A stretch of DNA of 64,000 bases from Marthasterias glacialis (taxonomy: Eukaryota; Echinodermata; Asteroidea; Forcipulatida; Asteriidae). Positions within the stretch are counted from its first letter, which is position 1; every line of letters starts with the position of its first letter. Below the pieces are notes generated by a model. It did not search any database and had not been told where the DNA came from. It saw only the letters and a program-made list of their open reading frames with translations. The DNA lies in the NCBI GenBank assembly GCA_911728455.2, contig OU452228.1, positions 24,352,450 to 24,416,449 on the forward strand. Direction: 5' to 3'. Below are positions 45,417-58,200 of the stretch, one piece after another. Both the position numbers and the translations under genes were made by a program.

Positions 45417-47219
45417 CTGAACTAAATTATTTAAAGAAAGTTTTCTTACTCCTCCTATTGTTTGTCGATTTAAAATCATATACAGTGGTTTTAAATGATA
45501 GACAAAAAATGCAAGTGTACAATGGTATCACATGGTGAATGCATCTACACAGTACACACATGTGCACATCAGTTAGTTCTGTGCACATTTGTGCCACCAT
45601 ACACAACCTGTAAAGTTGTTGGTCAGCTCGCTGGAAAATGGTACCAAGAGTAGGAGGGTTAAACGCTACTGTACAGACCAACCAATATGACGAGCAAGGC
45701 CTGTACATTATTGGATGAATCCTACCGAATCATTCTTACATTTTACCCATGTCAGTGAATGATTTGTTCTTGTTAGAGCAAAGCAAAACATGCCAAATGC
45801 TACAGAATTAATCAGTTGCTACACAAAAATCATCAATTGCTACTCAATATTAGCATACAGTGTGCGGAAAACATGTTCAGCCTAGACGTTTTGCTCTACA
45901 AAACTGCTGAAATGAAATCGTTCCCTACATATGTATAATACTATACTCTGCATTTAGTAATGTACATGTATGGTACAAGTGTTAAGCTTTAGATGTTGGT
46001 ACATGTTGGTACATGTATATATATTTCTATCTATCAGCATATACTACTACCGCATATGAATGCTGAATGTTATCTGACAGTGGCTTTTCTGGTCAGTGTT
46101 CCAACGTTGTCGCTTTCATGGTAGTAGACAAATCTTAGAGTTCACTTTGAGACAATCCAATAGAAGACAAGAAACACAGTAAGGTAGACCACTTTGTATC
46201 CGGCACGTGTTAGCTGTTTTTTCAGTGGTTGCATTTTTTTTTTGTAAGTACCTGAAATTACCCAATACAAAACTGTTTCAACATTTGAATTGACATGCAG
46301 GCTTATCCTCAAAATAATTGGAAGGGTTGTTTAAAGAAAAAAAAATTACAACCATTGGACAACTTGACGGTAGATAAGTTACACTTTATTGTGTTTCTTG
46401 TCAGAAGTAGATTTTGCCAAGGTATTTCATGCAATTCATCGGCATTGTTGTAGAAAGTAGTCAATTACCTAACTACTGGAAGGGCATTAAGTCTTGTAGA
46501 TACTCTGCATAATAGACGACTTTGGGAGACTAGGTGGCAGCAGAGCACTGGGTACTTTCCTTTTGTTCACTTTGTTCTGAGCTTGCAAACATTTCCTGAG
46601 ATAAAAAGAGCAAGTTCGATCAAGGACCAATGGTTAACTAGTGTTTGGTTAGTAACATATGTAGCACATGCACACTGAAGTTGCTTGAAGTGCAAACAAC
46701 TCTGGTCATGTCATGTCAACGCGACCATGAGAAAATGCCAGTGGCCACTGGCCAGTTTGTTTAAGTTTTTAGACGAGTCTGGCTGCCACCTAGCGTCCCT
46801 GATTGCCTCTCATTATGGACCCCTCTTTCTACCCAAACTCTGTTTCCTTCACTTAATAACATGCAGTATTGCAATGAAGAGGAGTTTCACACAATGACAA
46901 CAATGTCAATTTTACATTTTATCAAAAATTTGAGAAGTAACCTTTGCAAAATGTAAAACATTTAGGAGTACATAACCAGTCGTTTACTTTTAAAGTGATA
47001 TTTTATTAGACTATAATGTGCAATAAGTGCTTGAATGTGACCTTTAACAACCTGATATGGGGGGAAGTTAAAATGAATCTTGCCAAGATAAGGTATATAT
47101 TTATTTGTAAGTACATGTATTAGTTTAGTACAGAATACATTCTGTGCAATTGCTGCAAGACGTTTAAATATCAAATAAGTTAGGTTTTATATCTAACTAA
47201 ATCCATACACAATGAAAAG

Positions 47220-47400
47220 TTACATGGCACATGCAGTGGCTACTTCTTCTTCCTTAGGGTCTGATAAGCCAGTGCTTGACCTGGGGGTTGAGCTGCTGGA
47301 AGGAATCCCATCCTTGTTTTAGATAATGGATGGGACAGTCCTCCATAAGATGGTCAGCTGTCTGCAGTTAAGTGCAGGAGTTAGTCAAGACACATGAGCT
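47220..47400 (-). mobile_element. Degraded retrotransposon C-terminal fragment
   Basis: On the minus strand one frame reads LQTADHLMEDCPIHYLKQGW and then DSFQQLNPQVKHWLIRP before a stop. 'TADHLM(E/Q)(D/E)CP' is like the Cys/His-containing tail after the reverse transcriptase/RNase H of many invertebrate non-LTR elements. Only about 40 codons are readable; the rest is broken. Confidence 0.4.
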
Positions 47401-49624
47401 AATGTAGCTAATGTACAAGGGACTCTTAACCAGTTGCCGCCGGGGATCTTTCACTTTTACCTGTCCACCCTGACAGGATTACATTCTCGGAATTGTCAGA
47501 ATCATTTTTCTTTGAGAGCACCTCTGGCACAAAGAAACCCCTGACTTGACAAAGCCATGAGAATAAAGATTCTCTGTATTGCATTGTCAGTTTTGTTTTC
47601 TCGACCGAGAAAATGTCAAATTCACGCACCATGAATTACAAAACATCGGCCGTTACCTACGGCATAGGAGTGGTACTAAACCTGGAACCATGGCTTGATT
47701 CCTGGCTCACTCTGACTGACCTCTATTGAGCCGAAATACAATGAATAAACAATGGTGTAAGCCTCTCAATGTCTTGTAATCCTCTTCTTGGAGCAAACGA
47801 ATAAAGGTCTGGAATGGGGATTATACAAAAACCACCTCTCAATAGCCAGGAAATGCCAAAATATTCAAGACCAGGGTGTGTGTGTGTGTGGTCTGGGCAC
47901 GCTCAGCAGTGGAATGTCCAGGCGACCTTTGTTCCAGTATTCTGATTTTACACAAGAGTGTAATTAAACGGCTTCCCTTTCCAGGCAGGGGAAATATTTG
48001 CGTTTATACACGTCATCCTACGCCAACTGGTTCTAAACTAAAAGACCATTAATGTGTGGAAAAAACCAACCATACATTTTTTCCATAGCCTACTTTTAAC
48101 AAATGCTTTTTTGTGATTCGTGCAAGTACTTTTCTCAAAAATTTAAGACTCATTGTCAAATTTCACATGAGCTTTGACAGAAATATTGGTTAAAAAGGGT
48201 GTCTGTATACTTGCAAAACAAATTCAATTTGAGGGTACCTAGAAAGTCACATAGCTGGTTAACAATGGGCCTGAATTGCCTCAGTTGCACTCATCTTGGT
48301 CATTTATCCCCTTAAAATATTCTCAAAGATCTTGTTTTATATTAAGACTGCCTTCTTCTCACAGAAATTGGCCTTGCACCTACCTGTAGTGCTCAGAAAA
48401 AAATTGCCAGGCCTGTGAAAGCCTATTTCTGCTTAGCAAATATCACCTGTGCTAAGCATTTATGAGTGCTTTAAGCAGCTCTGTAAAATCAGACTAGTAG
48501 TTTAGGGGCTGTCGATCCTTTGGCAGCCAGCTGTCCAAAGTTTTCAACATTTTAACAGTCGAAGAAAGAAGAGGAAGGAGGGTCAGCATCTGTGTATGAC
48601 TTTAGGTGGTTAAAAATGTTGATATTGCAACAGTAGTTCCCTACAGAGGGGAAAAAAGTAATCAATCATGATGGAAAGTGTTGGGGCTGGGGGTGGGTGG
48701 TGTTAGTTGTACATACACAGTACATGTACATGTATGAACATTATAATGCACTTTGATATTGACATATACAAAAATGTTGATAAAGTACCACTTTGGGTGG
48801 AGGGCAGGGGGACTTTAAAAAAGTAGTAACAGGACTGGAATTACACAGAGCTGAGGTCGCTGTTACCCTGGGCTATGCCTTTGTGCTCTTTCAAACTCAG
48901 AGGCCATGGTTTCTATTGATGGCCTCTGTTGCTCTGGTCTTGGCCTTGGTGCCCCATCAAATTTCCAACGGAAGTGCCCTTTGCAAAATGAAAATGGTCT
49001 TGCCCTCTCAAAAATGAGTTTCCAGGCCTTTAGTACTCTCTCTGTATGTCCTTAAAAATGTTGAAAACATTGGACGAGCCTTTTAGTAATTGTTACCTAG
49101 ACAGCTATCATGATGACAAGTGAATTGTTTGATGTAGCCAGCTTGTATGTAATCTACATTGCAAGAGTTCTCTGAGTTAATGTACTTCAAAATCAAAACA
49201 ATGGAAAGTGTGTTGGGCGTGATTGGTCGATCTGAGTAATCGGTCGGGTCGATTCTGAAGTTACCTTAAAAAAAAAATTCCTCCGGAGTTGTGAATTGTA
49301 AAGGAAAACTGTTTGACTGGTGGCAGTGGGATCAACCGATAAAGCATCATGACCAACCAATCATGCAACGATCGACTGATTGTGAAGATTGACCGATTGT
49401 GCAGATTGACCGATTGTGCCCAACAAGTGCACTAAGAGAAAGTTGTGCCGTGCTGTGACAACGTTAGTAATTGCAACAAAGGGTGTGACGAAGTTAATCG
49501 ATGCCATCACAAGGCATGGCAAAATTGGCATAGACTCTGTAAGTCTCTCGTGTTCTGTAAGTGCTTAGTTTTATTACTTTGACATCTTAAAACAATGTAA
49601 GTGGGATTACTAGGTTCTTAAAAT

Positions 49625-50074
49625 ACACCGATCCAGTAGGCCACGCCCACCATAGCAACGACCAAGCAACCACACACAACGTGTCACGATCGCCGCATGA
49701 TGGATGTACATGTACATTGTATGTGGAAAGCCTGGCATCATGGTACATACAAACGCCGTGTGTTGCATGTTCACCGAAAGCACTTCTCTCCGTTGGACTT
49801 TGGTTTTGGAAAAGGCCAAAAATGTACATTGCCTCTCTTGTCGGGGTATCGAGAGTCAGAGTTACAATTAAAATATAAACACCGCTTGACCATGGTTAAG
49901 GATAAAACTTGGGTTTGTAAAAGAATTGCCCTGTACATACGAAACAAAAGTAAAGTCAACGAAAAGTGTGTAGTAAACAATACACAAATTGAAAATGGCG
50001 GTAATTTGTCGGACCTTAAATCACGTATTGTGATTGGTCAATTTGTAAAGGGGCGTGGCATACTGGATCGGTGT
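49625..50074. mobile_element. 450-bp inverted-repeat element ('accgatcc' family)
   Basis: Left end 'acaccgatccagtaggccac' (then gccca) is inverted at the right end 'gggcgtggcatactggatcg' (then gtgt). The arms are about 25 bp with few mismatches. Related ends occur at 57176-57593. The open frame over 49697-50209 spans it and has no recognisable domain. Confidence 0.75.
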
Positions 50075-52479
50075 ATTGTTCTGAGTTCGTGTGAGACTTG
50101 CATCGCCTATAATTTCACTGTATCTCACTGCTTGATGACATGTCCGAGGGTCATATTGTCAAAAAGATGGGAAAAGCCTGGTACCAAATCTGGATATCTG
50201 GTACAATGACTTGCTTATTAAAAACAAGTGACAGCTCAAACAACAGACAATACACTGGCATGACCCAAAATGATCGGTTTGCAAAGGATTTGGGGTGAAA
50301 TCTGAGGCCAAACAACATCAGCAGCCATCATGGCGAGCTGATTTTGAAACCTGGCATAGTTTCATGTAAACTACAGCACGGCATCCATCGTGGCAACTTC
50401 ATTACTTTCCCAAGATGCACTGCTGTATATTTTTAAAGATGGTGCTTGTGCATATGGGCTATTGCTATGTCACTTGGTTCGTAGCTTTCGCGTGTTTTGG
50501 TAACAGACAGGGAACGCCTACATACAAAGTTAGGAAGGAATGTGTATAGCACAATGGTACCAGGCTTTGCCCATCTGGAAGTTGCTGTACAAAAGCTTGC
50601 CCCAAACCATGTGTCATAGCAACACTGTCTTTAAGTCTGGGGAATCCAATTTGAGTGTTCACTTGTGAACAATCAAGTCACTGTACCAGACATTATTCAA
50701 AATCCAACTCGCAAATGGCTTATTGAGCAATGAGCAAGTTTGAATTTGAAGGACGGCTTTGACATTGTGTTACTGTTGAGTTCAAAGGTTTTAAAAGCTG
50801 TAGTGTTTAACCTTTGACTGCTGTTTTTTTTTTTTTTTTTTTTACCGTAAAAAACGTGAGTTTGCTTTTAACGTGTACTGTTTGCGATACTTTTATTTTG
50901 TGCAATATTTTGATTACTTTAGTTGCAATAGAGTTTTTTTTTAAATGTCATTATATCTACTCATATCAGTATTTTTAGTTTTGTACAGTGTATTTATTCA
51001 TATAATTTAAGAGAGTGCAGCATGAGAAATCATGGTTGGGAATCTGTTTTTATATATATGCATGTTGCTGATTTTAAAATTCAATTTTGGACAAATATTA
51101 TGCCTTATTCGGGTTCAATGAGCCCTTATTTTATGCAAAGTAAAAAGCCGTTAAAATCATGTGCTAATCCTATTTAAAATGTCTACATGTATGTTGTTAT
51201 GTAGATTTTAGTCTAGATCACTAATTAGTAAGATCAATATTATTCAAGGAAAATGTGGAATTAGATGGAAGATCCTGGGGGCAAATCTAGGGTTTATCAA
51301 GTGAAACTGACCACTGAAAGCATGAGGCTTCATCTCTGAATGGATTTCATGACTGGATATGAAATTGATTGTATCAAGTCATAAATATGTGACGCTCCAT
51401 GCTCAAACCAGATACTTCTAGCCAAAACTCAATACAGGGTTTATTAGCTCATCAAATGTGAAGAAGAGATTCAAATATAACTTATAACCTATAACTTCCA
51501 AGGTAAGTATTTCTTGCAGTGTAGGCCTATAGAATGTTTAAGACAGCACATCTCACTGATATCAAGGCTAATGTTCTGCTTGCCTTAAGGCTGGTTTACA
51601 GTTCGTCGCGCGATGATAATCGCTGGACGCTGTGATCACTGGACGCTGAGCCTTATCATTGCAGTCTATTGTCGCTGAGGCATTAGCTTGGACTATAAAC
51701 CATGTCGTGCGTCAATTTTACTGTCGCGCGACCGTCGCGCGACTGACTATAAACCAGCCTGTATAGTGACATTTCACTTTTTCAGAGAAATGTGTGATTC
51801 TGGCAGTGGGTGTCACATATTCTGACAACCAAATGATTGACACACAAGGATAAGGAGTAACCATGGAACTGGCCTAAGCCATTTCCATAACCTAAAGTTT
51901 GCATCAGGCTCTGTGGTGGTAAAGTTTTGAAGTTTGTACTAAAACACACAGCTTCGTAGCTTATTTACACATATGATTGAGTCAATGTGGACCTATTTGA
52001 AAATGTCTCCTAGACTAAAATGTTTGTTACTATACTAGTTGTATTTGCTGCTTCAATAAGCACAATTCTCACAATCATTTCAGCAGTTATTTGACAGCAT
52101 ACCTTAGTACTTTCATATCTAGCCAAATTCGGTCTTGCCAAGTTGGTGTTTTGTCATAGAGCTGCTTGGCGGAAAATGCTTGACAAGTTCATATACTAAG
52201 CAGTAGTTTGTGGGGAACCAGCCATAAACAATATAGATTGCATTCCATGGCTGGTAACCTGTTTCTGCTAAGCAAAGTTTTTGTGCTGAGCAATTATATG
52301 AAGGTAGCCCTCTATGAATTGGTTATATTTGGACTTTTGTCTTGTCTTTTAATGAACATTTTAGTTTTAGCTTGATTGTTGGGCATTTATTACAAAAAGT
52401 TTTGTCTCAAACCACCAAACAATCAGATGCCTTATGTTCCAAGCCAAACGACTGATGTTATAAAAACTTTGATATAATC

Positions 52480-52846
52480 TGGGCCCAATTTCATAAAGCT
52501 GTTATGTGTTAAGCAGAAAATACAGCATAGCAGATTTCTTTGCTCAGCAAAAATGAGCAGGCCACCAGTCGCAAAGATGTAAACTTTATGGAAGTTTGGC
52601 TGGTTACCTGTTTCTGCTAGGCAAGATTTTTCTGTGCTTAGCAAGTTTTTGTGCTTGCAGGTTTGACGAAATTGGGCCCAGGGCCCAGTTTGAGCTGCTT
52701 AAGCAGAAAATATACCAGAGGATATCAGTCACAAATTGTGTATGTGACATGTCATTTTGGCTGGTAACCTTATTCTGGTAAGCACAATTTGTTGAGCTTA
52801 GCTTTTTTTCTGCTTAACTTAAGCAGCTCTATGAAATTGGGTCCTG
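52480..52846. mobile_element. Two abutting 'gcttaagc' foldback copies
   Basis: Copies 52480-52680 and 52679-52846 meet at 'gggcccagggcccag'; each has inverted ends and the 'ggctggtaacct' centre. A further copy lies at 52140-52312. Confidence 0.8.
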
Positions 52847-53394
52847 CTGTCATGGTCACCAAGATCAAATGAGAACAGGTGTTTTTTTAGATAGAGGCGT
52901 GACACAGGTTTTACTTTCTAAAGTTGTTTACCCCCAAATGCAAGGATAAAATCTTAGGCAAAAAGTCTTTCTCACAATGTGATTTGAAATTCATCCCTCA
53001 ATGTCAATCTACTGAATGAAAATATTCAACTTCTACCAATTGCCAATATTATTTATAAATGTTTTAATTATGGTGCTACGTAATTTCTAAATGAATCTAT
53101 CCTGGTATTGAAAACTTGTCATTCGATGTATACATGTAGTTGTGCACAGTTGTAGAGAAGTATGTGTTGCAAGTAAAGATTTTAGTGTACACATTTCTTA
53201 GAACCTGCTAGTAACTTAATCCAACGAGGTAAGGCTTGCCCTTGATGGGGCAAGTCAAAATCTCACTGGTGTAGGGATATAGGGAGAACACGAACAAGGG
53301 GCATCAGGGCCAGGGACAAAAAGGAAGTCAATAGTCTCTGTTGCCTACTGCTGCTGCATCCCATCATCTAGTCATCCACCTATTTACCCAATTC

Positions 53395-53765
53395 ACCAGA
53401 CACCACTCCTGATCAATATTGGCTGTGCCGTTTTGGGAACCAGATTTCCCATGTGATACTGTGCAGTAGGCATTTTTAGATGTCCACTAGGGCCCCATTT
53501 CATAGAGCTGCTTAAGCACAAAAAGTTGCTAAGCCAAAAAATATAATGCTTACCAGATTAAGGTTACCAGCTAAAATACAATTTTACATGCACAAAATGT
53601 AACTGGTATCCTGCTTATTTTTGCTAAGCAGAACAAATGTTAAGCCATATTTCTGTTTGAGCAGCTCTATGAAATTGGGCCCATATCTGCACATGCAATC
53701 TGTCTCCCAAAATGGCACACCATTGGCAGACAGTAGCTGTGTGTGTCACCAGAGTAAGGGGTCTA
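53395..53765. mobile_element. Foldback element interrupted by a 'gcttaagc' element
   Basis: Outer element: 'ttcaccagacacc...gccgttttgggaacca' on the left and 'ctcccaaaatggcacacca...gtgtgtcaccagagtaaggg' on the right, inverted with respect to each other. The inner copy is 53490-53682 ('ggccccatttcatagagctg' to its inverse). An uninterrupted outer copy is at 31843-32045. Confidence 0.75.
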
Positions 53766-55147
53766 AAAAGGGTGCTACAGTTTTGATGGGTAAAGACGAG
53801 CAGTATGTAACGAAACCACCTGTTGGTGGTGGATCTTCCTGGTTGTCTGGGTAACATTTTAGTCATCAGTACCAAAACCTCTTGTACCAAGACTACCCAT
53901 CATCAAGCCCAGGTTAGAATCCAGGCACACACAACGATGTACTGTAGCCAAGGAGTCCAACCTGGGCAAACCTTCCACCTGAAGAAGTATTTATGGCTAA
54001 ACTTGTTAGGTCAAGATGAGACTAAACTTATATGTATATCAGATTTAACACCTGTTCATTGTATCATGATGATGAATGCATGTGATTATATTATTTGCAT
54101 TAAACTGGCGATATGCATTTATTGAATAATACAAGGCAGTACAAGAACCATGTCATGTCTCAATACAATTTGTGGTCATTATTGTTTATGTTTAAGTGTG
54201 CTATCCCCTACACATTTCAACATCAGACAGCCTACATTGCACCTTAATTTACCTTAGTGCTGTAGTGGCCATCACAATAGAAAGGTTAAGCTACACATTG
54301 CATAATGCATACGGCAACGCATACGCAGTCATTTGAAGTTTGGTGTTGCTGTTCCAGATCAAGCTACCTGTTGTGTGTTTACCCTCGTCATGAAGAGGGG
54401 CACAAACGTCAATAATGCCCCTTTGTCAGGGCAGATCTGGTGAGCCAAGGAACAGTTTATAAAAACAATTCCTCAAAATCTTTTTAACATGCAGATTTAT
54501 AACACTGTTTACTTAACCTATCCAGAAAAAGTCTAGAGTGCAGTCGTATAATTTAGGCGTTATACGCGTGTAGTGAAAACGCACTTTTAGCATGTTTATG
54601 ACAATATTTTTACATACCCATGTAACTTGCGGTACATGTACGTGTTAAGAAATAACAGGTAGCTTTACCTCCTTAATGTACCGGTAAGTGAATGTGGAAC
54701 AAATCACACATGGCCATGGGTGGCAGCTGCTTGCATGCGACTGAGCTGCAAGTCAGTCGTGTTTCTAAATCATAAACCTGCCGGTCTGACTACTCAACTT
54801 TGTGTCAGGCTCAACCCCTTGGGCTTACAAGACGGGACTCACTGTACCTACACAATAGTGCTATGCAAGAAGGTGATATTCACAGTGGTAACTATTTACA
54901 TTTATGTAAACTGCTACCACAGTCTTCCATTAGCATTTTTAACACCGCCGAAGTTTGACCCAAAGGTATTGTGTCAAGAAAAGAAAACGCAAAAATTTTC
55001 ATCATGTATTTGTATTTTAGTTAATCTTTGTATCAAGAATTCAAACTTCTTATGCACAAATGAAACCAACGTCCATTTGTCTAGCACCTGGTAAATATTC
55101 ACACTCATTTGTACACACTCAACTTCCAACTGTTTCTTGTTGATATT

Positions 55148-55158
55148 TTATTTATTTA
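55148..55158 (-). terminator. Candidate MMAA poly(A) signal
   Basis: Plus-strand TTTATTTATT gives overlapping AATAAA on the minus strand about 75 bases after the MMAA stop codon. Confidence 0.5.
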
Positions 55159-55232
55159 TATTTACTGTATTTACATGTTTTATGTTAATTAAGTTTTGCA
55201 TATTACATTCAAGATACAAAGTAGACCATACA

Positions 55233-58200
55233 TCATAAATCCTCGTTGGACGTTCTCACTCTGTTCTTGAACTTCCCCAGCAAGGCGTCAGCTGCCATTC
55301 CTGGGGTGATCCGCCCGCGAGTCACCTCATCCTCAAGACGAGGTATCTCAGGTTTAATGTCCGGATGTTGTCTGAAGATCTCCATGATGTTATCTTGGAT
55401 GTGGTTCCACATCCAGATGCGGTGCTGCCTCGCTCGTTTTGGAAGGAAGAGTTTTGATTGGATCATGGTGGAGTGATACTCCTGCATTGTGTCCCATGCC
55501 TCTTTGAGGCCCATCTTAGTACGAGCTGAAACTTGCATAACCTGGGAAGCATAAAGAAGAATTTTAAGAATTTTAGTACTTAGTTTTATATGAAGCTCAC
55601 CCTGGACTCTATTTCACAAAGCACCAAGATTCATCTTAAGATGAGTTGTCAATATTTCTTTTATGATTTGTATTGTGACCTCACACTTTGCTAATAGCAA
55701 TTAAGATTGGTACACAGTTAAGATCATTCTTAGGTCTTTGTGAAATCGGCCCCAGGCTTCAGAGCTGCTCTATATGATACAGATGAAGCTTCTATTTTTG
55801 GAAACTCACACTAGGGTTTATTTGGACACGTCCAACTCCAGAATGCTATTTTCAAGAATGTTCTGTGAATAGTTAGGAATTGAACAAGAGAGGGCACTAA
55901 ACAAAATAATCTTCAGGTTACTAAAAGAACACAGATCAATAACATAAGTAAAAAGAGCTACAAGAACACCACTAAAAATATAACAATGTGTGTTACGCAC
56001 TATATAGTCAGTGATATATAAAACAAAAAATCCACAGACTACTGGGATGGGATTTGAACCCAGAACCCCCGCATTCTTAGTTTCTAGAGTCTTATCTAGA
56101 ACGCAGGACCACTAAGCGTGCCTGGTGGTGACAGTCCAATTGGAATCCTTCAATAGCAGGAGGTTTCCAAATCAATTTAATTGATGCAATAATTGCATCA
56201 GGTATCCCTGGATTCCATGATGTCATTCTTATCAATTAAATTCTGCATGGCGCCAAGCACCTGTGCCAACTTAACACCACGCAAGCTTTGAGATTAAATT
56301 TGTTAACCATCTTGTTCCAGAATCCTTTTGACATAAACAACCTGTGGTGAACGAAATCGTTTGACGACTCGAGTAGAAGCAAACATTCTTACACATACTT
56401 GTGAACTGTTTCATTCTATTGTTCCTGTGCTGAAGCAATCTCCATTGGTTTTGTACACATGAAAACAAAGAACTGACTAGTGCAGTAGTGAGGACCTATT
56501 GTCCCTGTTGTCAAATGTCTTTGAAGGGTATGATCAAACATGCCCAACAGCATGCATGTGATTTGAGGCCAATTTTACAAACTCTAAAGATCTCATTTTA
56601 GAGCAAAATTGTTAATAAAAATGTCTCCAAAAATAATTGAGATCAGACAATAAATGTCCAAGTTCTTGAAAATTCTTTTCTAAATGTGATCTGTAAATTC
56701 AAACACTTTGTATTCACCATAATAATATGGGGCTCTTAGGTATTTGGGCATCTCGGATCTTTCCACTCCAACTTGACACGACTGCATAACAGCAGTATGG
56801 TTTTTTTTTAAACGTCCAATCTTTCTCTTTCCAACCATTGTAAACCTTTGTAATAGATGTTAATTTTTGCATCAGGGATAAAGAATATTATTTGTGATTT
56901 TTTATACACCGATGTGTGTCAAGCACTGTATACTCAGTACTTTCTCAAGTCCTGTTTGTTTTTGTTAGTCACTTTCAAAACATCATATCTGGAAAAATTA
57001 ATCGTTTGGCAAGCCCCATTATGTATCATAATTATTCATTCCAAAATTAATGTAAGGAATTAATGAAGTGTAGGAGCAATAAGCCTAAGCCTCAGTACTT
57101 TCCCCCGGAGTCCTCTGGGGAAAAAAACCTCACAGGCATATTCCTTGGGTGGGATTCGAACCCACGACCTCCACCAATGGACCGATCCATTAAGCCCCGC
57201 CTACTAACGTATTGACCAATCACAGCCTTGACAACACCACTGAAAGCCTGACAATGTCCGACACGTTAAAAATCCCATTAGAAAAGTAAACAAACCGCCG
57301 CCATTGTTCTGACACACAGCAGTACACACAACTGTACTTGCTTTTATTTCATTTTATTTTATTTGTATTTCTGTTGGTGCAAATCCTTGTTCTTTTGACT
57401 CAAGGCACTGCTCAAAAGGCCACGAAACTAAACAATTAATCCGTACCGTTCACCAAAACCATGTATGTGTGTGTATCGGATACGTGTGTGTGGCAGCAAC
57501 CGAACCACCGCTGTGATCGTGGCAAGATAGTCACGCCATGTGATGTTGCTTGGCAGTTGCTAAGGTAGGCGGGGCTTAATGGATCGGTCTATTGTAGAGA
57601 CTACTGAGATTGCCCGGCAGCTAGAGGCAGTTCGAATGCTATTCAAAGACATCTGCTCTAGAATTGGTGGAGGTCGTGGGTTTGAATCCCACCCAAGGAA
57701 TACGGGTAAAAAATATAAATGATATTGTTAACTTGTCCAGCTTTCTAGTAAGAAGACATGGTGTTCGGCTTGAGTACTTCTTTGTGTGGTAGGAAAGGGT
57801 TATTCCATCTATCAGTCAGAAAAACTGTGGTGTATCTTTGAGATAGCATTATACTCCGCATACCTTAGGAGACCAGACTGGTGAGCGTTTCCTCATCAAC
57901 TTCAACGCACTTGTGTACTCGGTCTTGACGCGCCGGCTTGGAATCTTCAGTTCTCCGTCGGCTTTAGTGACCAGGATGAGATCCACTTTCTCCACGATGC
58001 CTCGTTTGATTCCTTGGAGTTCATCTCCACCAGCGGGTGGTATCAATAAGACAAGCATGTCCACCATGTCAGACACGACGTACTCCGACTGGCCAACCCC
58101 TGAGAATAGTAAAGATGGGTTTGGTTGAGAGGTAAATGTTGTGCACATCATCCAAGCATTCATATGAAGCCACGAATCCATCAAACATTTAGGCAAATGA

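Larger units (their letters stand above)
45421..55140. other. Intergenic region between RAB30 and MMAA
   Basis: 9.7 kb with no gene I can support. It holds a degraded retrotransposon-like fragment (47220-47400), repeat copies at 47750-48045, 48835-49030 and 49232-49425, an inverted-repeat element (49625-50074), a poly-T run (about 50826), several 'gcttaagc' foldbacks (48380-53682) and the partly nested element at 53395-53765. A (gt)n stretch is at about 47877. Confidence 0.6.

Noticed and set aside
49697-50209. 170-codon open frame in the RAB30-MMAA interval
   Set aside because: Spans the inverted-repeat element 49625-50074; no recognisable domain and no splice partners.
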